A DNA stretch of 11,474 nucleotides from Chloroflexota bacterium (lineage in GTDB: Bacteria; Chloroflexota; Anaerolineae; UBA1429): NCBI GenBank assembly GCA_012515695.1, contig JAAYXX010000009.1, forward strand, positions 1 through 11,474, read 5' to 3'. Shown here piece by piece: positions 5,864-11,474 of the stretch. The notes under the pieces are model-generated. The model saw nothing but the letters and a program-made list of their open reading frames with translations. It did no database searches and was not told the DNA's origin. The stretch's first letter is position 1. Each line of letters begins with the position of its first letter. Position numbers and translations under genes: made by a program.

Positions 5864-7606
5864 CTAGATCAACTCCTCGCGTGGGCGTAGTTGCAGCCGG
5901 TATATCTCGGTGTACTCGCCGCCCCGCTGCAATAGCTCGTCGTGCGTGCCTTCTTCCACCACCGTCCCATCCTTGATCACAACTACCTTGTGGGCGTTCT
6001 TGACGGTGGAGAGCCGCTGGGCGATCACCAGACTGGTGCGACCTTGCATCAGCCTGTTCAGCGCTACCTGTAAGGCGTATTCCGTCTCGGCGTCCACGCT
6101 CGACGTGGCTTCGTCCAGGATCAGGATGCGCGGGTTGGTCAACAGCGCCCGCGCGATGGCAATACGCTGCTTCTGCCCGCCCGACAGGCCGATGCCGCGT
6201 TCACCTACCCGCGTCTCGTACCCCTTGGTCAGCGCCATGATAAAGTCGTGGGCCTGCGCCGCCTTGGCCGCCTCCTCCACCTCTTCCTGGGTGGCGTCTG
6301 GCCGACCAAAGGCGATATTGTTGCGTACCGTATCCGAGAACAAGAACGTCTCTTGCGGCACGATGCCGATCTGCCCCCGCAGGCTGTCCAGCGTTACCTC
6401 GCGGATATCTATGCCATCAATGGTGACACGTCCCTGCTGCACATCGTAGAACCTGGGGATCAGGTTGATTACCGATGACTTGCCCGACCCCGTGCCGCCC
6501 AACACGGCTACGATCTGGCCGGGCTGAACTTCCAGGTTCAGGTTTCGCAACACCGGCGTCCCGTCGCCATCTTCAAAGGCAAAGTGGACATCCTCAAAGC
6601 GCACATGCCCGGCAATCGTGGGCATCTCGCGCGCGTCCGCTGCCTCCGGAATCTCCATTTGAGAATCCCGAATCTCAAACACCCGTGGGCCAGCCGCGAT
6701 GGCCTTGCGGGCCACGTTGATCAGATAGCCCAGGAACCGAATAGGCCAGATCAAGCCCCACAGGTACCAGTTGAAGGAAAAAAAGGTGCCGATGGTCATT
6801 TGCCCATAGTAGACCCGGCGGCCACCGTACCAATAGAGCAACAGGAAGCAAAAGCCCGTGATAAAGTTGATGATCGGGAAGGTGCGAGCCTCGATAGTCG
6901 CCCGCGCCAGGTTGGCTTGCAGCGTGCTTGTGTTCCGCTTGCTGAACTTGCCAATCTCATGATGCTCCTGCGCAAACGACTTGACCACGCGCACGCCGCT
7001 GATGCTCTCCTGCAAGGTTGTGCTCAGGTTGCCCATCTCCTTGCGGATGCGCTCCCAGGCCGGGCCGATAATGCTACTGAACCGAAACACCACGATCATC
7101 AGCACCGGAATGGGCAACAGCACAACCAGCGCCAACTGCCAGTCGGTTAGCAGCAGAACCGTCACCGTGCCAACGAACGTGAGGGTACAGCCGATCATCT
7201 CGGCAATCCCCCAGCCAAAGAACTCCATCACCGAGTCTACATCACTGGTGACACGCGACATCAGGTCGCCCGTGTTGTTGGCGTTATAGAAGGCAAAGGA
7301 CAACCGCTGCAAGCGCACATACAGGTCTCGCCGCAAGCCGCGAATAACCTCCTGACCGATACGCTCCTGGGAATACCCCCAGAAAAAGTGGCTGCAAGCG
7401 CGAAAAACCGCGATCAGCGCCACCAGGGCAATATAGCGCACCACCAGTGACATGGATTTCGCGGCGATCCCGCGGTCAATGACCATACCCACAACCCTGG
7501 GCAATAGCAACTCGGCTGCCAGCCCGCCACCCATCGCGGCGGCCAGCAGCAGAAGCAGACGCAAGTGAGGACGCAAATACGCGCTCAAACGGCGCAAAGT
7601 GACCAT
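5864..7606 (-). CDS. ABC exporter half-transporter, degenerate-site partner
   Basis: First gene of the two-gene exporter operon. Six transmembrane helices (about residues 18-310) are followed by a nucleotide-binding domain. Walker A GGTGSGKSS (Lys376), signature LSGGQ (474-478) and Walker B ILILDEATS (Asp498, Glu499) look normal, but the switch histidine of the H-loop is Gln530 (AQRLST). In heterodimeric exporters such as TM287/288 and BmrCD one half carries substitutions of this type and forms an ATP site that binds but hydrolyses poorly. Here Gln530 pairs with the partner's LSVGQ signature, so both oddities fall in the same composite site. Unlike TM287, the Walker B glutamate is kept. The start at 7606 has AGGAAA eight bases upstream. 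A long structured leader with a mini-ORF precedes it. Function as a multidrug or lipid exporter is inferred from the family only. Confidence 0.95.
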   Translation of the reverse strand: MVTLRRLSAYLRPHLRLLLLLAAAMGGGLAAELLLPRVVGMVIDRGIAAKSMSLVVRYIALVALIAVFRACSHFFWGYSQERIGQEVIRGLRRDLYVRLQRLSFAFYNANNTGDLMSRVTSDVDSVMEFFGWGIAEMIGCTLTFVGTVTVLLLTDWQLALVVLLPIPVLMIVVFRFSSIIGPAWERIRKEMGNLSTTLQESISGVRVVKSFAQEHHEIGKFSKRNTSTLQANLARATIEARTFPIINFITGFCFLLLYWYGGRRVYYGQMTIGTFFSFNWYLWGLIWPIRFLGYLINVARKAIAAGPRVFEIRDSQMEIPEAADAREMPTIAGHVRFEDVHFAFEDGDGTPVLRNLNLEVQPGQIVAVLGGTGSGKSSVINLIPRFYDVQQGRVTIDGIDIREVTLDSLRGQIGIVPQETFLFSDTVRNNIAFGRPDATQEEVEEAAKAAQAHDFIMALTKGYETRVGERGIGLSGGQKQRIAIARALLTNPRILILDEATSSVDAETEYALQVALNRLMQGRTSLVIAQRLSTVKNAHKVVVIKDGTVVEEGTHDELLQRGGEYTEIYRLQLRPREELI

Positions 7607-7719
7607 ATTCGTTTTCCTTTATCGGAGAGTGGGAGGCACGCCGTCAGAGGGCGTGCGAATCCAGGGAATAGGGAACCAGTCCGCGCAGATGGCGGACAGC
7701 AAAGGGAGCTAGTCTGAGG
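7607..7719 (-). promoter_or_regulatory. Structured leader RNA before the ABC exporter genes
   Basis: Between the mini-ORF stop and the first ABC gene the leftward transcript can form two stems: GTCCGC/GCGGAC (7679-7684 with 7692-7697) and GCACGCC/GGCGTGC (7636-7642 with 7650-7656), each with a seven-base loop. The second lies about 30 bases before the ABC start codon. No T-run follows either, so control by ribosome-dependent refolding would more likely affect translation or a factor-dependent stop than a classic intrinsic terminator. The stems are seen; the regulatory role is inference. Confidence 0.4.
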
Positions 7720-7743
7720 TCAATTCGTTTTGCGGATGAGCAT
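7720..7743 (-). CDS. Seven-codon leader peptide MLIRKTN
   Basis: On the - strand a very strong ribosome site, AAGGAGG (7754-7760), sits ten bases before an ATG that opens a mini-ORF MLIRKTN ending in TGA. It lies inside the untranslated leader of the ABC exporter operon, 113 bases before the first ABC gene. The near-perfect Shine-Dalgarno sequence, stronger than that of the ABC gene itself, is the main evidence for translation. Short upstream peptides control several resistance ABC genes by ribosome stalling; B. subtilis bmrB before bmrCD is a longer example upstream of a heterodimeric exporter. The peptide is too short for any homology test, and it could be a chance ATG after a ribosome site. 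Confidence 0.45.
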   Translation of the reverse strand: MLIRKTN

Positions 7744-7800
7744 AGGGTTCGTACCTCCTTGGGTCAGGAGATGGAGGCGGAAGGAGTGCCTCCGCCGCAC

Positions 7801-7829
7801 AGTGTAGCACAGATGGGCTAAAGCACCAA
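7801..7829 (-). promoter_or_regulatory. Promoter for the ABC exporter operon
   Basis: Read on the - strand: TTGGTG (7824-7829), a 17-base spacer, then an extended -10 TGC-TACACT (hexamer at 7801-7806). The extended TGn and the spacing are good, the -35 is weak. Transcription starting near 7794 gives a leader of about 190 bases containing the mini-ORF, a GC-rich inverted repeat (GGAGGC 7773-7778 with GCCTCC 7788-7793) and the stems further on. Confidence 0.45.
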
Positions 7830-7920
7830 AAACCAGCATTTCCACGTGTAGCGAACGGCAAAACAGGCTTGTTCTCCCATGCCCCACGGCCCCAAATCAG
7901 AATGCAGAAATAAACAGTCT

Positions 7921-7961
7921 ATAAAACACCGTCCGCCTCAAGCGTCCCTGAAGCGGACGGT
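7921..7961 (-). terminator. Intrinsic terminator of the BON operon
   Basis: On the - strand ACCGTCCGC pairs with GCGGACGGT (7953-7961 with 7928-7936), a perfect 9-bp stem. It is followed at once by GTTTTAT, giving a T-rich tail. It lies about 77 bases after the stop of the last BON gene and upstream of the ABC promoter, which fits termination of the leftward BON transcript. Confidence 0.7.
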
Positions 7962-7991
7962 TATCTGCCCTAAATGGCTGTCAGCCGAGGC

Positions 7992-8024
7992 GAGGCGCGA
8001 GCCGCGAGAAGCGGCCCGCGCCTC
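7992..8024. terminator. Strong GC hairpin directly after the last BON gene
   Basis: GAGGCGCG-A-GCCGC (7992-8005), loop GAGAA, and GCGGC-C-CGCGCCTC (8011-8024) form a 13-bp stem with one A-C mismatch, 13 bases after the BON stop. No T-run follows, so it may protect the 3' end of the message or act with the terminator at 7921-7961. Confidence 0.5.
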
Positions 8025-8037
8025 GGCCATCAGAGGG

Positions 8038-8937
8038 TTAGCGCTGTACAACCAGTTCGTTCCGCACGTCGCGCACGCCCGGCGTATCCCAGGCGTCGTC
8101 CCCCGCCGAGCGCTTTTCCACTATCGTGTCGACGCTCCCCTTGAGCGTGACCATCCCATCCTTCACGTCCACGTCGATGCGCCCCTCATCCACATAGGTG
8201 TCCCACACCAGGGAGTACCGCACATCGCGCGCGATCTCGTCGTCATCTCGGCGGGCGCGCCCATGATCAGGGCCGTAGGCCCGGTAGTAGTAGCGGTTAT
8301 TGTAGGACTGGGTACGGCGGGTATACTCGCCGCCGCGCTCGCCCTGGCGCTCCTCATCCACCGCGCCAGGCCCCAGCCCTGCGCTGCTCTCGCCCTGTAT
8401 CTGGGGCAGGGCCTCCCCTTCTCTCTCCCGGCGACTGGATTCCACGGTCACCTTTTCGCCTACCTCCCACCGCTCGCCTGTGGCCACAGGCTCTGGCTCC
8501 CCGGAGATGCTCAACCTGTTCCGCACGTCGCGCACGCCGGGCGTGTCCCAGGCATCATCCCCCGCCGAGCGCTTTTCCAGGGGCGATGCAACCGCGCCTT
8601 CCAGAGTCACCACACCATCTTGAACCTGCACGCGAACATGATCGGGATTGACGTACTCGTCCCAATCCATGCCAATCTGAATATCGCGCCAGATGTCCTC
8701 ATCGTTGCGCTGGACCCGCCCATAGTACGGGCCATAGGTGGGATAGTACCGCCGGGTATATGGCAGGTCCCCGTGGTAGAACCTGCCCACCGTCCTGTCC
8801 GTGTCCCTGCCGCGTTCACCCTCGCTAGCGGGTCCAAGGCCCGCGTCCGACGGGGGTTCCAGCCTGCCGGTAGTATCCACCTCATCGCCGGAAACGGTGT
8901 CGGTTTCGCCGTCTCTGTTCCTGGCTACATCCATCAT
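8038..8937 (-). CDS. Protein with two BON domains and tyrosine-rich YGP motifs
   Basis: 299 residues with two BON domains at about 79-144 and 232-298. BON domains are small alpha/beta modules known from OsmY, Kbp (YgaU) and channel proteins, usually linked to membranes, stress or ion binding. Each domain here is preceded by a Tyr-rich segment (YYPTYGPYYGRVQR at 64-77; YYYRAYGPDHGRARR at 216-230) and joined by acidic, disordered-looking linkers. The stretch from Glu121 and that from Glu274 are identical over 20 residues (EKRSAGDDAWDTPGVRDVRN), so the domains are a recent duplication. No signal peptide or transmembrane segment is visible, unlike OsmY. I place the start at 8937, 19 bases after the preceding gene's stop. 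The frame is open to an ATG at 9030, but that would overlap the upstream gene by 74 bases and lacks a close ribosome site. Function unknown; possibly a cytoplasmic stress protein. Confidence 0.75.
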   Translation of the reverse strand: MMDVARNRDGETDTVSGDEVDTTGRLEPPSDAGLGPASEGERGRDTDRTVGRFYHGDLPYTRRYYPTYGPYYGRVQRNDEDIWRDIQIGMDWDEYVNPDHVRVQVQDGVVTLEGAVASPLEKRSAGDDAWDTPGVRDVRNRLSISGEPEPVATGERWEVGEKVTVESSRREREGEALPQIQGESSAGLGPGAVDEERQGERGGEYTRRTQSYNNRYYYRAYGPDHGRARRDDDEIARDVRYSLVWDTYVDEGRIDVDVKDGMVTLKGSVDTIVEKRSAGDDAWDTPGVRDVRNELVVQR

Positions 8938-8956
8938 ATACCGTCCATGTGCGCGC

Positions 8957-9289
8957 TCATCGCCCGAGAGGCGGCTGTGGCCCTGTTCGCACGCCCTTCC
9001 ACTCGCCAACAGACAGGTCATTACGTACATCGGTCACGCCAGGAACCTCCAGGGCGTCGTTTTCGGCTGCCTCTCTCTCCAGGTCGGAATCCACCGTACC
9101 CCTCAAGATAACCGTGCCACCGTCTATATCCACCGTGATGCGGTCGGATTCAATCGCGGGGTCCAGGTCCAGCGCGGCCTCGACATCCGCCTTGAGGTCC
9201 TCCGCATCTCGGCTGGTCGGCTCGTATTCCGGGGCCAGTTCCTCCCCTCTGTCTACTCCTCGACTCCTGTCGCCATACATATCACCCAT
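8957..9289 (-). CDS. Single BON-domain protein
   Basis: 110 residues, middle gene of the leftward BON cluster. An acidic N-terminal segment (MGDMYGDRSRGVDRGEEL) leads into one BON domain at about residues 29-95, recognisable from DLKADVEAALDLDP, DIDGGTVILRGTV and VPGVTDVRNDLSV. It lacks the YGP tyrosine motif found in its neighbours and has a short basic tail (GVRTGPQPPLGR). GGGGAGG lies six bases before the start at 9289. The gap to the upstream gene is 61 bases and to the proposed start of the downstream gene 19 bases, which supports one operon. There is no signal peptide. The BON call rests on the family pattern of G-V-V-T-L-x-G followed by P-G-V; the molecular role is not known. Confidence 0.85.
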   Translation of the reverse strand: MGDMYGDRSRGVDRGEELAPEYEPTSRDAEDLKADVEAALDLDPAIESDRITVDIDGGTVILRGTVDSDLEREAAENDALEVPGVTDVRNDLSVGEWKGVRTGPQPPLGR

Positions 9290-9350
9290 AAGCTGCCTCC
9301 CCTTTAGGCAGGAACCGCTCGCGCTATCCGCCTGCCACCCGGCTCTCAGA

Positions 9351-9680
9351 TCACTTCAATGAGCTGATCTTCAGGTCGTTATCTACGTCTACGACACCCA
9401 GCGTGTCCCAGGCATCATCTCCGGCAGCCCGCTTTTCCACCGCCGAGGCCACCTCGCCAGTGAGAGTCACTCTGCCATCCCGGACCTCTACGTTTATTCG
9501 GTCTGCATTGGCCCACGTATCGCGCACCAGGCTCTCGACAATATCAGCCTCAATCTCTCCATCAGCCCGCCTGACTTTGCCGGAATAGGGGCCATAGCCC
9601 GAATAGTGGTAGCGGCTCTCGCCGCGACGATAACGCGCAGCAACCGTAGGGCGTCTGTTGTATTTTCTGTTGTTGTACAT
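9351..9680 (-). CDS. BON-domain protein with basic, tyrosine-rich N terminus
   Basis: First gene of the BON cluster, 109 residues. The N terminus (MYNNRKYNRRPTVAARYRRG) is strongly basic and rich in Tyr, Asn and Arg, with no hydrophobic signal segment. It is followed by YHYSGYGPYSGKVRR, the same YGP..G[KR] motif that precedes both BON domains of the third gene. A BON domain then fills residues about 41-107: EIEADIVESLVRDTW, VEVRDGRVTLTGEV, EKRAAGDDAWDTLGV. A clear ribosome site AGGAGGT (9689-9695) lies eight bases before the start at 9680. The basic tail could bind nucleic acid, polyphosphate or an anionic surface; that is speculation. The similarity to the BON domains of the third gene shows that the cluster grew by local duplication. 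Confidence 0.88.
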   Translation of the reverse strand: MYNNRKYNRRPTVAARYRRGESRYHYSGYGPYSGKVRRADGEIEADIVESLVRDTWANADRINVEVRDGRVTLTGEVASAVEKRAAGDDAWDTLGVVDVDNDLKISSLK

Positions 9681-9826
9681 TCTCCCTTACCTCCTGTCAG
9701 GACACAATACATTCGACGCGACAGCGAGTGAGGGATGAGGATGTCAAGGCGAGGGGAAATGACCACGTGGGAATCGCTTGAGGATGCGACGGCCCAGCCA
9801 GGCCCGGCATTTCCCACGTCGAAATG

Positions 9827-9856
9827 ATGTTAACATGTCGCCCAAGCGACTGTCAA
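9827..9856 (-). promoter_or_regulatory. Promoter of the BON operon with overlapping palindromes
   Basis: On the - strand TTGACA (9851-9856, perfect -35) is followed after 18 bases by TAACAT (9827-9832, four of six). The -10 lies in the palindrome ATGTTAACAT (9827-9836) and the spacer holds the hairpin GTCGC-TTGG-GCGAC (9837-9850), so both promoter elements abut possible operators. The leader to the first BON gene would be about 140 bases. Confidence 0.5.
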
Positions 9857-9898
9857 TTCACGTACACAACGCGGTTCGCCTCGCGCCAGCGAAAAGGC

Positions 9899-9904
9899 TA
9901 TAAT
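9899..9904 (+). promoter_or_regulatory. -10 box for the APH-fold kinase gene
   Basis: A perfect TATAAT at 9899-9904 lies about 100 bases before the start at 10002. The best -35 candidate, TTCGCC (9875-9880, spacer 18), is weak. The -10 alone is the evidence. Confidence 0.45.
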
Positions 9905-10001
9905 CACACGATCGTGGAATCCCCGCGCGCGAGATTCCCGTCTCTGGCGCAGCACTCACGACAGCAACCAATCCCAGTTCAGCAGGAGAAAGGCCGGACA
10001 A

Positions 10002-10976
10002 ATGGCGGAATCGTTTGCAGTAGAAACCTTGAGCGCGCTCGTGCTGGATCATCTCGACGCCCAGCCCGATAGCCTGCGGTTCGCGCCGGTGCGTACCGGC
10101 AAGCATAACAGCTCCTTTTGGGTAGACAGCGACTGCGGGCGCTATGTGCTGCGTATCGCCCCGCCGGATGACGCAGGATTCCTCTTTTACGAACGGCTGA
10201 TGATGCGCCAGGAGCCTGACCTGCACGCCCTGGTGCGCGCCCATACCAGCATTCCCCTGCCCGAGATTGTGGGCCATGATTTCAGCCGTGCGCGTATCCC
10301 TCGCGACTATGTGCTGATGCGCGCCCTGCCGGGCCAACCCCTGAGCGAAGCCCGGCACATCACCCGCGACCAGTTCCACCGGACGCTGTATCAGGTGGGC
10401 GAATATCTGGCGCAGCTTCATCGCCTCACCGCGCCCAATTGCCTTGGCCTCGATGCCTATGGCTACCTGGGCGCGCACCAGCCCATGCCGCCGCAGCCCA
10501 CCTGGCCTCAGGCGTTTCGGGTCATGTGGAACAGGCTGCTGGATGATGTGGTGGCCTGCGGCGCGTATACCGCCGCCGAAGGGCAGGCCATGCGCGACCT
10601 GCTGGAGCGCCACGCCGACGTCTTTGAGCGGCCTGTAACACCCAGCCTGCTGCATATGGACGTCTGGAGCCAGAACATCCTGATCGACGAGCAGGGAAAC
10701 GTTACCGGCCTCGTGGATCTGGATCGCGCCCTGTGGGGCGATGTCGAGATCGAGTTCGCCGTGCTAGACTATTGCGGCATCAGCGAGCCGCCCTTCTGGG
10801 AGGGCTACGGCGCGCCACGCGACACGTCCGAACCCGCGCGCATCCGGCAGGTGTTCTACCTGCTCTACGAACTGCAAAAATACATGCCCATTAGCGTATG
10901 GCGGCAGAACGATCCGGCGCACGCCGCCCAATACAAGAGCCAGTCCCTGGCCCTGGCAGCGCAACTGGCCTCATAG
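10002..10976 (+). CDS. APH-fold phosphotransferase (aminoglycoside/choline kinase superfamily)
   Basis: ATP- or GTP-dependent small-molecule kinase of the aminoglycoside phosphotransferase superfamily, 324 residues, cytoplasmic. The N lobe has RTGKHNSSFWVDSDCGRYVLR as the nucleotide-binding hairpin. The C lobe carries the catalytic loop LLHMDVWSQNIL, with His218, catalytic Asp220 and Asn225 in the H-x-D-x(4)-N pattern. The metal-binding Asp follows in GLVDLDRALWGD (Asp239, Asp241). All core residues are intact, so it should be active. Members phosphorylate aminoglycosides, choline, homoserine, fructosamines or macrolides; the substrate cannot be told here, and nothing nearby marks a resistance cassette. 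The start at 10002 follows AGGAG/AAAGG at 9984-9993. The gene stands alone, with a terminator hairpin about 105 bases after its stop. Confidence 0.88.
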   Translation: MAESFAVETLSALVLDHLDAQPDSLRFAPVRTGKHNSSFWVDSDCGRYVLRIAPPDDAGFLFYERLMMRQEPDLHALVRAHTSIPLPEIVGHDFSRARIPRDYVLMRALPGQPLSEARHITRDQFHRTLYQVGEYLAQLHRLTAPNCLGLDAYGYLGAHQPMPPQPTWPQAFRVMWNRLLDDVVACGAYTAAEGQAMRDLLERHADVFERPVTPSLLHMDVWSQNILIDEQGNVTGLVDLDRALWGDVEIEFAVLDYCGISEPPFWEGYGAPRDTSEPARIRQVFYLLYELQKYMPISVWRQNDPAHAAQYKSQSLALAAQLAS

Positions 10977-11080
10977 CCGCGCGCGTTCCCCGTAAATATC
11001 CTTTTCCCACACGCGGTTGCAGGACTTACGGGCGTAGGTCCCTCGGCCAAGACCGCGCCTGCGGATGCCCGAAAGACAAA

Positions 11081-11112
11081 CACTCTCCTCGCGTTGTGAT
11101 GCGAGGAGAGTG
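11081..11112. terminator. Terminator hairpin between convergent genes
   Basis: CACTCTCCTCGC (11081-11092) and GCGAGGAGAGTG (11101-11112) form a perfect 12-bp stem with an eight-base loop. On the - strand the stem is followed by TTTGTCTTT, so it best serves the leftward gene ending at 11145, about 32 bases away. It may also stop transcripts from the kinase gene ending at 10976. Confidence 0.75.
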
Positions 11113-11144
11113 CCGAATCACTGCACGAACTGTATCGCAACCAA

Positions 11145-11474
11145 TCAGACGATGGCCACCGTCCGCTGCTCTAGCAACTTTTGGTCCCACTCGGCGCCCC
11201 AGCCGGGGCCATCCGCCGGAATCAAGCAGCCATCCACAACCTGCGGCGGGTTCATCATCCCCAGCCGTGGCCCCATCAAATGCGGCCGCCCCACGCTCAT
11301 TTCATAGTAGCTGTTGTTGATAATACTGCACCCCAGGCTGGCATGCAGCAATCCCCACAGGCCGCCCATCCCGTTCAACTCGATGGTTGTGTCGTATAGC
11401 TCAGCAAAGTGGGCCAGCTTGAGCACTTGCGTCGTCCCATGCCGCGCATTCGCCCGCAGCATGTCCGTCGCCCC
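11145..11474 (-). CDS. Mandelate racemase/muconate lactonizing-type enzyme, C-terminal part
   Basis: The reading frame is open to the right edge of the window, so only the last 109 codons of a leftward gene are present. The visible part matches the end of the enolase-superfamily barrel: GATDMLRANARHGTTQVLK, then the seventh-strand region TIELNGMGGLWGLLHASLG, the SYYE segment with the late Glu, and the C-terminal NPPQVVDGCLIPADGPGWGAEWD that returns to the capping domain. Family members abstract a proton alpha to a carboxylate, as in sugar-acid dehydratases, racemases or cycloisomerases. The metal ligands and the catalytic Lys lie outside the window. The usual seventh-strand His is not evident; Asn-Gly occupies that area, so the subgroup is uncertain. 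A sugar-acid dehydratase is a reasonable guess given the fucosidase 7 kb away, but nothing proves it. Confidence 0.8.
   Translation of the reverse strand, partial: GATDMLRANARHGTTQVLKLAHFAELYDTTIELNGMGGLWGLLHASLGCSIINNSYYEMSVGRPHLMGPRLGMMNPPQVVDGCLIPADGPGWGAEWDQKLLEQRTVAIV

Larger units (their letters stand above)
7830..8037. other. Spacer between BON operon end and ABC promoter
   Basis: This stretch separates two leftward operons. It contains only the two hairpins at 7992-8024 and 7921-7961 that follow the last BON gene, plus about 90 bases (7830-7920) in which I see nothing further. Together with the ABC leader (7607-7829) it makes a 431-base interval without a conventional gene. Confidence 0.5.
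9681..10001. other. Divergent control region between BON operon and APH gene
   Basis: No coding potential is seen in these 321 bases. They hold proposed promoters for both directions and several palindromes: ATGTTAACAT (9827-9836), GTCGC-CCAA-GCGAC (9837-9850), a CCACGTGG box (9763-9770 approximately), and ACGTGGGAA/TTCCCACGT (9765-9773 with 9811-9819) separated by 37 bases. A TTGACA on the - strand at 9742-9747 has no convincing -10. Confidence 0.55.

Noticed and set aside
8938..9030. Longer start for the two-BON gene at 9030
   Set aside because: It would overlap the upstream BON gene by 74 bases, has no close ribosome site, and the extra residues (Cys, His, Arg-rich) look like out-of-frame sequence. 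It cannot be fully excluded.
7879..9111. Long + strand open frame (410 codons) across the BON genes
   Set aside because: It runs through the BON terminator hairpins and antisense to three BON-domain genes, and its repeats only mirror the BON duplication.
8038..9440. CRISPR-like array from the repeated BON segments
   Set aside because: The repeats are in-frame coding duplications with irregular spacing of hundreds of bases, not short regular repeats with spacers.
9742..9747. Perfect TTGACA on the - strand as the BON promoter
   Set aside because: No -10-like hexamer lies 16-18 bases downstream; the TTGACA/TAACAT pair at 9827-9856 is better.

Overview
This 11.5 kb window is GC-rich chromosomal DNA with single-gene and short-operon transcription units on both strands. 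The gene mix (a serpin lipoprotein, a cytoplasmic GH29 fucosidase, BON-domain proteins without signal peptides, a heterodimeric ABC exporter and an enolase-superfamily enzyme) suggests a member of the Chloroflexota, perhaps Anaerolineae-like. That placement is an impression from gene content and style; no rRNA or marker gene in the window proves it. I see no phage, plasmid, transposase, CRISPR array, tRNA or rRNA.

Layout, left to right. (1) 13-1305 (+): a serpin with a lipoprotein signal. (2) 1306-1668: a gene-free stretch with a REP-like palindromic repeat and a perfect 14-bp inverted repeat around a possible -10 box. (3) 1669-2166 (+): a GNAT acetyltransferase. (4) 2303-3718 (+): a GH29 alpha-L-fucosidase with its own promoter. 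(5) 3737-3765: a terminator hairpin between convergent genes. (6) 3803-3925 (-): a broken Nudix hydrolase gene, the last member of an operon read leftwards. (7) 5810-3939 and 7606-5864 (-): the two half-transporters of an ABC exporter. Their sequence deviations all fall in one of the two composite ATP sites, as in TM287/288-type heterodimers. (8) 7607-7829 (-): a long leader with promoter, a strong ribosome binding site, a seven-codon mini-ORF and hairpins, which looks like an attenuation-type control region. (9) 7921-8024: two hairpins that end the next operon. (10) 9680-8038 (-): three consecutive genes encoding four BON domains. (11) 9681-10001: a divergent control region with stacked palindromes. 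(12) 10002-10976 (+): an APH-fold small-molecule kinase. (13) 11081-11112: a terminator between convergent genes. (14) 11145-11474 (-): the C-terminal part of a mandelate racemase/muconate lactonizing-type enzyme that runs off the right edge.

The units are mostly independent. The best candidates for undescribed biology are the mini-ORF leader of the ABC exporter operon and the BON cluster, in which a tyrosine-rich 'YGP..G[KR]' motif precedes three of the four BON domains. The truncated Nudix gene, only 40 codons long, is easily missed by gene callers. The fucosidase and the enolase-superfamily enzyme hint at use of plant or animal sugars, but they are not adjacent and no sugar transporter or complete pathway is present.
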